DNA of 64,000 nucleotides from Halichondria panicea (taxonomy: Eukaryota; Porifera; Demospongiae; Suberitida; Halichondriidae), in the NCBI RefSeq assembly GCF_963675165.1, contig NC_087390.1, forward strand, positions 537,001 to 601,000. The letters run 5' to 3'. Under the pieces are notes generated by a model, which was not told the origin of the DNA, did no database searches, and saw only the letters and a list, made by a program, of their open reading frames with translations. Of the stretch, positions 21,701-32,400 are shown piece after piece (the stretch's first letter is position 1; each line of letters opens with the position of its first letter). Position numbers and translations under genes: made by a program.

Positions 21701-22993
21701 TTCTTTCGGATAATAGCATAAATATTTTGGGAATAATCAGTATCTTCACATTGAAATAGATCAACTAATTCTACAGCTTTCTGAACATTCTCATCTCGAA
21801 GTCGGAGCAACACAACGAGAGAGTAGTCTGTCCAAACTTCACCATTAGCCCATCGTCTGCACAGTTCCCATGACAAAGTCGTCTTACCTCCTCCAGGAGC
21901 CCCCTTAATGACAACTAGTTTAGAGAATTTGCCCTCTACTTTGGAAGCTATCTGGTCCATTGTGATTGACTCTCTAGGAAATCTATCCAGCTCGCCTTTA
22001 ACTTATTAGTGACCAGGACTCTTCCATTTTCTTTCTCGATAAATGTTTACTTACATCCGCACATTCTAGGTTAACAAAATGCTTAACACACTGGAGAGGA
22101 TATTTGTCATCAGCAGGGAGGGATCTTGTATCGTAAATATTAGTTAAGTATGATCGATAAATTCCTATTGCTTCATCTGGTTGGATGGTGGAACGATTAT
22201 CGGACTTGGATTCTACAGTATAAAAGAATAATCATGAAGCAAAGGTAATAATACAGTGGAATCTTCAATAATGGGCCCTCCAAACTAAGTAAACAGTGAG
22301 AAATACAACAAATAGGACTGCGCTTCCACCCCCACACTTTCAGTCTTACATGAACAAATGCAGCAATCCCTGAGATGTGTCCTTTTCTCAATCACCGTGT
22401 ACACATACAAACTACCGATTAGCTAACTCACTGGTTGGTTCAGGAGTCGTTGTGGACAATTTCTGCCTCTTAGATGGCCCAGGTGAAGTATCGTCATCTG
22501 AAAGTAAGTAATTGGATGCTATAGTATTGACTGGAGTACATAGTATTACGTTCGTGTTGTAGTAAAATTATTCATTACACTAAGTACTCATAGAACATGG
22601 TCGTAAGTTAGGCTCATCATTATTCATACCTGCACATGCATATGCCTCCTCAATAGCTACAGCGACATCATTCCGATCAACTGTTCGTGCTCTGAGACTC
22701 TGACATATGTCAGAATAAGTGAGAGGGCCAGTCTTCAAACGAACAGCTATCATTTCACGTAGACAGTCCTTATTCCTGTGATAGTCATCTTTTATATCAT
22801 CAAGGGTGCCATGACCTAATCCCAGAGCGAGTCCCAGGTTAAACCAGTTTCTTGCCGCTTTTATAACTTTCTCATAAACAGATTGCAAATCACTGAGCAT
22901 CAGAATTGAACCTACGCAGTAAATGGCAAGTTCTGTCATTTAAACTAATACTATATCATCATAATCATAAGGAGACACCCTCTTACCAAGCGT

Positions 22994-23020
22994 TGGTCCA
23001 GGGTTTGCTTCAACATCTCC
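22994..23020 (-). other. 2A ribosome-skipping motif in NLR-B
   Basis: Codons for GDVEANPGP, identical in protein to the other copies, at the end of exon 22987-23136, preceded by LLLIFRLLLQS and followed by TLG and the Death domain. Kept even though the gene is frameshifted further downstream. Confidence 0.9.
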
Positions 23021-23373
23021 TGACTGTAACAGTAAGCGGAATATCAGTAACAGTATATACAGACTGAGAGTGGGAGGCCGATTAGTGCTCTGAGCTCTCA
23101 CTTGGAACTTGATCGGCTTTTCTTGAGTATCAAAAACTAGAAAGTAAGAGTGACGTTTATAATTATTGTGGCAGTAAATATTACCTGATGTGGTTGAGTT
23201 CCATTGTTTCCGAGGGTTCCATCTCACCAAGCAGGCAGTGATGAGTGAGTAGCAGGTGATAAACACAGCTGACAGAATGAGAACGGCCAGTGCACTCCCC
23301 CTCCATCCCAGCTCACAAGGAAACACTCCGGTCCAACTCAAGTCAACCACAGGGCAAGCAGGACGTGGGGGAG

Positions 23374-23976
23374 CTGTGTAGAGTTACATAAATATGATAT
23401 TCATGTGCTGTGACATCACAATTTTGGGTTATGAGATTCCGTGAATACCAATTAAGCAATACACTAATGGCTGTTTCCTTAAGTGTAATTGTAGCCCGTA
23501 ATATGAGTAGAGTACAAGGGAGTATTATGAGACCTCTATAAAATTAATGTTTCTGACTTGCAGTAATCAGCTAAATAGCCTGTTCACTAACTACTGTATG
23601 GTCAATAGGCTTTGCATGTAAGCAAAAAAAATTAGTGACAGTGCTTTGTTTACAGCTAAATAAATGCTAGCATTTAGTGGTATGGTCAATAGGCTTTGCA
23701 CAAAATATTATATGCCTATATAATTCTGCCTGTATACAGTTTTAACAAATACCTAATGAATTTTACTTGGCACCCACACTTAAATTTGTTAACAAACTGT
23801 TGTGATATCTCTGTCAACACAAGCATACAACTACAAATTTCTTTTGGAAAAAATACTAGAGTTAATATATAAGAGACTATTAAGAATAGCTGAAGCACTT
23901 CTCATAATTGGTTCTGTCTCTACTCTATGACAAGAAATGTTATGCAATTATTGGCGAGTATGCTTCACTGACTTAC
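23374..23976. other. NLR-B first intron
   Basis: AT-rich intron, homologous to 33941-34639 of NLR-C (shared GTAATTGTAGCCCGTAATATG and AATTTTACTTGGCACCCACA). NLR-C has an extra roughly 100 bp near 34255-34370. I see no gene in either. Confidence 0.6.
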
Positions 23977-24169
23977 AGGAAAAAGTTTGTAAGAAGAGTA
24001 TGTATCTGATGGTGACCATAATGAGGTAGAGTTGGTAGAGGACAGGGGTGATCAACACAGAGGCAAGGCAGGCTCTGAGCTGCCAACTAGGTTTATGGAA
24101 AACCAGAGTAACATCATCGTCCAGATCAATTGAGAGATAACGGGCATGTCTCTGAGATGTCATCTTCAT

Positions 24170-24391
24170 GGTACTGTCAGGAATAGACCAACTGTGCCAG
24201 CTCCAAGATTTAATATTGTGGTTGAAGCTTACTTCTTTACAGCAGATTTAATGTCAGAGCTAGAGAATCTTGTGCATGCTCTTTTGACCACAAAACCTCC
24301 CCCGTTTTTTGCAACGTTATTCTTTCAATTGTTTCAATAAGGATCTTTACCGTATGCGACAAATTTGGCCTCGCTCTCCTGAGTTGACGGT
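24170..24391. promoter_or_regulatory. Head-to-head NLR-B / EAF spacer (putative bidirectional promoter)
   Basis: Only 222 bp separates the minus-strand NLR start codon from the plus-strand EAF-like start codon. Corresponding spacers are 34833-35046 (214 bp) and 45196-45439 (244 bp). Conserved blocks include CCAGCTCCAAGATT, TTTTTTGCAACGTTATTC and GATCTTTACCGTATG. Conserved short divergent spacing suggests a shared promoter; this is inference. Confidence 0.5.
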
Positions 24392-25345
24392 ATGGCTGAA
24401 GTTGCTTCTACTGAGCAGCTCCCAGTGAAACTGGGTCAGGAATACCGAGGCAACACCTTCCCCAGGGAGAACGCCTATCACACACTCAAATGTGAGTCTG
24501 ATTTCTACCATACTAAAATTATCGCCATGCTAGATTATCTCCTCTTCAGTAAAGGATTATATAAACTGGTATGGTAGGAAGACTGTAGTGGTGTGTCTCC
24601 ACCTCCTTGGTCTTAATATAATGTCTAATAGATGTATTTTTTCAGCCGAATTTTACCGAATCATTTAGTGATTGACATTGATGGCCACTGTATCAGATGA
24701 CTTCAAGCCTCTGTCAGTGGATCCCACAAAGCCTGGTAAACTGCGAGTGGCTGATGATGAAGTGAACGTACAACTACCAGTAGTACAGGTGTGGGGATAA
24801 CTGTAGCTTAGCTACAATCACTTCCTCCATACCCTGAGGTTGTATCTAGGGAAGTGAGCAGTCACCATGGTGGTACACTGGGATACTGTACAACTAGCCC
24901 AGCATCATATCACACACTATTTGCTATCTCACAGCAACTGAGCTAGATCTATTAGTAGGTTTCTAGGGAGCAAACTTAATAAGCAAGTACATGTAGTTGT
25001 GTAGTTATAATTATGAGGTCTCCAATCAGCTATTTTATTGTGAGGCATGTTTGCCAATATAGAGAGGTGGCCTCCTAACACAGTCAGGTCCAAACACATA
25101 ATTATATGCTATGGAGATGTTGAGTGGCTGTATTATAGAGGGTGACTACAATAGACAGGTTTGACTATAACTACAATCATTCTGTCCCCCTCCACTTCCA
25201 CACAGGCTGAGTGGACTGATGATGTGGCCCAGTTCAGAGGACCCAAGAAGCCTGTCACTAAAGAGTGTGTGCTCATCATAGACACTGTGTCTGGGGAGGC
25301 AGTACTGGAGAGGATCAGTAACAACATCCAACTCAAGGCCATCAG
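24392..25345 (+). pseudogene. EAF: EAF N-terminal exons, unit 3
   Basis: Exons 24392-24491 (in-frame 15-bp deletion reduces RIKLSKSFTFP to RGNTFP), 24697-24788 (YDFKPLSVDPTKPGKLRVAD) and 25206-25345 (AEWTDDVAQFRGPKKPVTKE, SGEAVLERISNNIQLKAIR). Open, with correct phases, but truncated like the other copies and followed by CPVL exons instead of the EAF C-terminal region. Confidence 0.78.
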
Positions 25346-26148
25346 GTTATTAGTAGGACACTCAGGCAGAGTCAAGTGTATTATGTGTGTACACTAATAC
25401 CACTAGGACACCCTCTATAATTATTACACCCCAGGTTAATGGAGTTGCTTGCTTACAATTATAGACAAAATCTACTGTAGCAAAAGTCACTAAGGGCACC
25501 AAAGTGTAATAGCTCGGGGACTCTTCAGCTGCCATAACTTGAATTCCGTGTATCCAATTTCAACGATTTTCTGATTTTCTGATTTTCTGAAAGCTTAGAA
25601 ATAGACCTTTCAAATGGTGTCATCAATGTTCATATTTAAGAGATAAAAGTTTTTACCAATTTGGCAATACCATGGACAATAGCCCATGGTCCAAAGGCGA
25701 AAAATGACAAATTACGACCCCCAACGAAAGTTTGGATTTAAACACATAATTTGAATGGTCTCTTTGTACGCTTCAGAAAATCATAAAAATGTTGACATTG
25801 GATCACCAGTACTGAAGTTATGGCTGTTGAAAGATACATGTATGTTTAACTACAACCCCCCCTCCGTTTATTCAATGGTTCGGGGGCTCTTCATCTGCCA
25901 TAACTTGAATTCCAGGTATCCAATTTCAACGCTTTTCTGATTTTCTGAAAGCTTAGAAAGATACCTTTCATATTTGAGAGATAAAAAAGCAATTCTTATT
26001 TCTGCTGCTACCCCTCACACACACACACACACACACACACCACATCTATTTAATGCCTGTTCCCCATTCCCAACACTCCCATCACCACCACAAAACCTCT
26101 AGACAATTCCAGAGGTTTATTATCATATGCAGTCCAAGATAAGACACC

Positions 26149-26170
26149 CACACACACACACACACCCACA

Positions 26171-26229
<59 letters not shown>
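26149..26229. repeat. (CA)n microsatellite
   Basis: About 80 bp of CA repeat just before the CPVL exon acceptor in unit 3; a shorter tract lies at about 26010-26040. Long Cys/Val frames on the minus strand are repeat artefacts. Confidence 0.92.
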
Positions 26230-26232
<3 letters not shown>

Positions 26233-27305
26233 GGGACGGACGCAAGTGATGATGAATGCGTACGCTGACCTTGTGTTCCAGTTTGGAATGGCTGACGAGA
26301 ACCAAGCCGCTTACATTTATTGAAGGACCAACACGGCTGTGCAGTACATCAAAGCTGAACGGTTTTACGATGGCTTCAAGGTACACACACTATACACAGC
26401 ATCAGAACTCTAGTCACAGAGGCAACTCTAGTACTCAGTACCTGTACAGGAACCAACTACTCAAGCCACTGACTAACTACAATGTATGTGCATCACGTAC
26501 CCCCTCTCGTCCACCAGGGTTCAGTACCTAGCAGTTAGTGAACATTGTAGCCAGCTCTGTGCTTGTCTAAGCTATTACTGAACGCAGCTGTTACGGTTTA
26601 TGCCAATTCACAGAAGCTCATCAGCATCCAAAATCCATTTCACATTCTCAAAGTAGGTATAACATGTTTGTGCCGACTGTTGCAGATTTTTGATGCTCTG
26701 CTCAACGGAGATCTGATACCGTATCCTACGTACTTGTACAACATTACTGGATCAACCAACTACTACAACATTCTCAGGACCTCGCTAGGTACACGTATGT
26801 TGATAGAGTATGTCAGAAAGTGTTGGATAGAAGTATACAGTCCTGTTTGGAGTGGTATATACTCTTTTTACCTATACGTAGTGTACTGAACATTCTACTG
26901 TATTATTTATCTTATGTTGGTACATACTTAACCAGTGTTTGGTTAAAGGGCTCTTGTTTGAGTAGCTGATTGAATTAGGGAATCTGTACAAGTTAAGTTG
27001 TGTGTATGGATTGAATTTGGGGAAGTCCTGGACTATACAATTATCTCTATTGTGGTCATGTACTGTGTTAGAGGACATTGAGAAGCTGTGTGCATGGCAA
27101 ATAATGGCAAGAAAGATTAGCAGTAATACATGCTGCCCCTCCCCCAAGCCATAGTCTAGCCTGCCACCCTGTTTGAACTGTACACTGGGGGAAACACTGA
27201 CTTAAGTATTGTAGGGTGTTGTTGAAATGTCATGCCCTGGGGTGATTGGTTTCTCCCTGTGTGTATACTTGTGTAAGGAAACCAATCTATAGCTGTCACC
27301 CCTTG

Positions 27306-28111
27306 CAACACACACACATTTCTTGTTCTCACCCCACACACACACACGCACACATTTCTTGTTCTCACCCCCCCCCCCCCGACACACACACACATTTCTT
27401 GTTCTCACCCCACACACACACACACACACAGTTCTTGTTCTCACCCCTCTCCCACACACACACACACACACATTTCTTGTTCTCCTCCCCCCCCCCACAA
27501 ACACACACAGTTCTTGTTCTCACCCCTCCCCCACACACACACACACATTCTCTTGTTCTCACCCCCCCCCCACACACACACACACATTTATTGTTCTCAC
27601 CCCCCCCGACACACACACACATTTCTTGTTCTCACCCCACACACACACACACACACACACACAGTTCTTGTTCTCACCCCTCTCCCACACACACACACAC
27701 ACATTTCTTGTTCCCCCACAAACACACACAGTTCTTGTTCTCACCCCTCCCCCACACACACACACACATTCTCTTGTTCTCACCCCCCCCCACACACACA
27801 CACACACACACACACATTTCTTGTTCTCACCCCACACACACACGCACACATTTCTTGTTCTCACCCCCCCCCCCACACACACACACATTTCTTGTTCTCA
27901 CCCCACACACACACACACACATTTCTTGTTCTCACCCCACACACATATTTCTTGTTCTCACCCCCCCACACACACACACAGACATTTCTTGTTCTCACCC
28001 CCCCCCCCACACACACACACATTTTTTGTTCTCACCCCACACACACACACATTTCTTGTTCTCACCCCCCACACACACACACACACATTTCTTGATCTCA
28101 CCCCCCCCCAC

Positions 28112-28147
<36 letters not shown>

Positions 28148-28670
28148 TTCTTGTTCTAACCCCCCCCACACACACACATTTTTGGTTCTTCTTACCCCCC
28201 CCACACACACACACATCTCTTGTTCTCACCCCCCCCACCCCCCCCCCACACACACACATTTCTTGTTCTCACCCCACACACACACGCACACATTTCATGT
28301 TCTCACCCCCCCACACACACACACACACACACATTTCTTGTTCTAACCCCCCCACACACACACACACATCTCTTGTTCTCACACCCCCTACACGCACACA
28401 CACATTTCTTGTTCTCACCCCCCCACACACACACACATTTCTTGTTCTCCCTCTCCCCACACACACACACATCTCTTGTTCTCACACCCCCTACACGCAC
28501 ACACACATTTCTTGTTCTCACCCCCCCACACACACACACATCCTTTGTTCTTACACATTCTTTGTTCTTACCCCCCCCCCACACACACACATTTCTTGTT
28601 CTCACCCCCACCCCACACACACCCACATATTCTTGTTCTCACCCCCCCCCCACACACACACACACACATT
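27306..28670. repeat. CA/TTTCTTGTTCTCACCC minisatellite, unit 3 (largest array)
   Basis: About 1.37 kb, with higher-order structure: a stretch near 27395-27590 recurs at about 27620-27780, and a unit variant with CTACACGCACACACAC recurs near 28388 and 28490. One strand has G-runs of 6-12 spaced every 30-45 bp, so G-quadruplex formation is plausible. The array has replaced a CPVL exon. Confidence 0.95.
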
Positions 28671-28708
28671 AAAGTAGATTAAAGGTTTCTAATTTTGTTA
28701 TGTTCGGG

Positions 28709-28725
28709 TTAACCCTAACCCTAAC
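28709..28725. repeat. Telomere-like motif, unit 3
   Basis: TTAACCCTAACCCTAAC, in the same context as in the other units (after TTATGTTCGGG). Confidence 0.9.
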
Positions 28726-28902
28726 CCCCACACCCCCACACACACATTTCTCCCTTCACAGATAGGAGATGATGTTGCCGGGTATGTGAGGACAGTGAAC
28801 AAGTTTATGCAGGTGGTCGTGAGAGGGGGTGGGCACATTCTCCCGTTTGACCAGCCGGAGAGAGCACTCAACCTCATCCAGAACTTTGTGAACATGCAAT
28901 AG

Positions 28903-29431
28903 CCTATTATTATTATGTTGTCTTGAAATGATTATGCTTCAAGTCTAAGGATAAAACTTTAGAATCTAATTGTCATGTTAATGTTTAGAAGAAAAGATTT
29001 ATAATTTTTTTATGCCAAATCAACGAAGTGATCGTGATCAAAACAAGAGACATAAATATGGAGTGTATATATTGAGAACAGTTTATACTCTCTGCCCATG
29101 AAACTGGTCGGGAATGGTACACACAAACAATAATTATACTGTATAAGATAGATAGATACTGGGAAGACTTATAATCATAATCGAGATTTAGTACACAATA
29201 TTTCACTATTATATAATTATAACAAGAGTCACTATAATTATTATATATATACAAGAGACATAAACTGCTGATAATCTCTGCCAATAAAATTGGGTCAGGA
29301 ATGGTACACAAAATGTTAAAAATAATATATAGCCACCGATCGGGAAGACTTATATATAAATAATATAATATATATAAGTAACACAATAATCATTCACTAG
29401 ATAAGTTACTACAGTTATTACATAATCATAG
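28903..29431. other. Rearranged 3' spacer, unit 3
   Basis: Homologous to 7097-7421 at its left edge, then divergent and AT-rich, with partial internal repetition (GGGAAGACTTATA and CAAGAGACATAAA each occur twice). No gene seen. Confidence 0.6.
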
Positions 29432-32400
29432 TTAAAATGATCGAAATGGTTGTGTATCTATAAACACAATTCTTCGTCTGACATTAACGAACTCAGGACA
29501 TGTGACAATGTTCTTTTTTGTATTCTCAGAAGTGCCGAATTCTTTCAGTGTTTTGTTTTCCAACAGCCCCCTGACAATTGGGGAGCACTCATTGATCTCA
29601 GCAGTGAGGTGAAACACCTCTAGAGTCTTGTTCTTGGCTAACACATTACCGACAGCTTCAGCCTCTTCAGTGGTAACAGTGTATGGTGTATACTCAAAGT
29701 AATTAAACGGTGTATACTCAACGTAATATATACCTGTTGTTGCACCATGAGTGATTAGTGGAACATACAAACAGAGTTTCAGGTGTTTAACTGTATTGTT
29801 TTCTTCCAATGCTTCCAAGGCGGGTAGTAAATCCATTCGCAACTGCATATCAACCACAAGTTCAATAAATTGTAGAGTTGTATTAAGTTGAAACATTTGG
29901 GCCAGTTCAAGCGTTCCGATATCATAATCTGAGTCCATACTATAAGTTTGAAGTGACATTGTTAGCTTAGTTAGACATGTGTTAACTCGCAGTCCCTGCA
30001 TTAAATGATTCGGGCTACTTTTGGAATCATAATGCAGTGTCAATTCCTCTAGAGATGTGTCAGTCTGTAGATACTCACCAATAGCTTCATCAAAATGACA
30101 GTCAGGGTGACATGTAAGTTCAAGGCTTTTAATGGAATGTAATCGATTGTCTTTCAGAGAACGTAAAACTTCACAGGCATCATTATTAGGACAATCCAAA
30201 GTTAGTGATTGCAAGTGCAGGGGGATACAGAAATATTCAAATTCGACGTTTGTTCTCGTTTGGATATCGAGTTCTTTGAGTATCGCACAATTGAGTAGAG
30301 TACTGAAAAACTGCTCAGATTGTGCGGGGGTCAAGGGAAGTTCGAAAGAGCATCGCAGATATTGTAAGCTTAGTTTCCAGTGGCTTAATATTGAAATTAT
30401 ATCTTCTATTGGAAACATTTCGTTTGAGTCATTAAAGATAACCAAATGTTCAGACAGTACGATTTTTTTGTTATTCCTTTTTAACTCAGTCACGTTCAAT
30501 CCAATTGAAATACACCAATTACCAGTATCTGTGATGGGTAACGCAAGATAAGGCGCTTGTACCAAATGTATTACCAACATTTCAATACTAGAATGTGCAA
30601 TGAAGTCAGACAACAACTCTTCATCAGCTGGCGATACTCGAGCACACTTCAAAACTTTCAAGCAGTGTTTTGGCTTCAAAATATCAAGTATTCGTATCAC
30701 AGTGTCTCTTGAGATGCCAAAATCTAGCTCTACAACACTTAAGTTTGGAGATAGCTGTATAGTGTCAAATATTTTTAATGTACATGGAACCTCAGGCCCA
30801 TCAAATTTAACGTCAATATCTCCTGATCTTCGATTACCGATAGTGACGCTTTCTAATTCTGGTAGTATCGTATCAGTGAGTGTATGCCAAGCAGATGGAA
30901 TCTCGAATGTGGTAGACATTTTCAGATGCCGTACACTTAGAGTAAAAGAAGGCAACACTTTGTTGATTCCTGCTAACATCATTGATCTATCCACATTACG
31001 GTCATTAAACTTGAACATGTCCATTAGAATTACTTTGAAATGAGCAGAAGCTACAACATAACCAAGTGCAAACTGATCAATATTCGGATCACGTAGCAAT
31101 GGTTCATACAGCACATTACAATACAAGTCCTTCATGGCTTGCACATTTTGGCTTTCATAGATCCACAGAATTTGATCACTTGAGAATCTACACGTTCTCT
31201 CGGCTTTTGACAATCCTTTCTTATAGTACACATGAGGAGTTGGAAGTACACACTGTGTCCATGGGTCATTCAGTTTAGTCAACCCAGCTAAAAACAATAG
31301 AATCATCTTGTATGATCCATCATTAGCCTTCGTTTCAAACAAAATAAATTGCTCGTGTGGGGTTTTATTTTTCCAGACGTAAAATGCAGCGAGGAACTCT
31401 TGAAGTGTTAGATGAAGGAAATTGTAAGATGGAGAACTGTTTCTTTTCATTATGGATTTATATAAAGGATGTACACTGTTCATGAATCCAAGTGTAGTGC
31501 TAGCATCAACAATATCTTCTTTGAAGAAAACCAACTGTTGTTTTTCTTTCGTTATTCCATTGTACGCAATTTGGCAGAGCTTATCAAAATGTACCTGAAG
31601 TGACGAAGGTAACTCACTCAGCTCACCACTCCAATCACTCTCTGGTTTGTCATGCAAATATCTTATAATCAAAACTTGAGAGTATGCAGTGTATAGTTCA
31701 GTTGTTGTGTTAGGAAAGATGCTATTGCTTTCGTCGTGGCATTCTCTGTAAACTTCAACTACAATTCTGGCATGAAGAGGGTTATACATTGCGCTAGAGA
31801 TACGTGGATTAGAGTCAATGTATTCACATAGTTCTGGTGGAGCCCCATCTTTGATCATTAGATCAATATACTCCTGAATTTCTTCTGAAGAAAATCCCAA
31901 GATTTCAATGAATTGATCAATTCTTGAACTACACTGAGTAGCAGGTAGATCACATGCCGCCCAGGGTCTAGTAGTAACAAGAACAGTACAACTAGAAAGA
32001 AGGTCTCCGGTTATTAGTTTCATAAAAATAGAATCTTTTTGTCTAAGGGATGGTGGTAACTCATCTAGGCCTTCCAAAATGAAAAGAATACCTTGCCCAT
32101 GATGATTTTGTATGATAGTAGTAGCAACAACATTTTTAGAAGCATCAATATTTTCACATTGAAATAGATCAACTAATTCTACAGCTTCCTGAACATTCTT
32201 ATCTCGAAGTCGGAGCAATACAACGAGGGAGTAATCTGTCCAAACGTCACCATTAGCCCATCGTCTGCACAGTTCCCATGACAAAGTTGTCTTACCTCCT
32301 CCAGGAGCCCCTTTAATGACAACTAGTTTAGAGAATTTGCCCTCTACTTTGGAAGCTATTTTGTCTATTGTGATTGACTTTCTAGGAAATCTATCCAGCT

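Larger units (their letters stand above)
19113..24169 (-). pseudogene. NLR-B: membrane module-2A-Death-NACHT-LRR, two frameshifts
   Basis: Exons 23977-24169, 23185-23373, 22987-23136, 22630-22911, 22432-22497 and 19113-22212, in the same architecture as NLR-C/D (one Death domain, one linker). The 5' part is open and keeps the 2A motif. The NACHT exon has a 1-bp insertion near 22005 (before SITMDQIASK) and a 2-bp deletion near 19715 (inside the LRR, after HSIKSL). Their sum would restore frame, but about 2.3 kb between them is shifted. Walker A (GAPGGGKTTLS), Walker B (ILFILEGLDEL) and TTRPWA remain legible. A pseudogene, unless the two indels are assembly errors; the truncated membrane-2A-Death product could still be made. 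Confidence 0.85.
26234..28902 (+). pseudogene. CPVL: CPVL C-terminal exons, unit 3 (nonsense, exon lost)
   Basis: Exons 26234-26380 (GRTQVMMNAYADLVFQFGM), 26686-26788 (IFDALLNGDLIPYP) and 28762-28902 (VAGYVRTVNKF, RGGGHILPFDQPERAL). The first exon has TCA changed to TGA (YIY-stop) near 26322. The exon carrying DFNYYVPFINTTDIRR is missing: near 27306 the sequence jumps from the intron into the minisatellite. Clearly non-functional. Confidence 0.82.
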
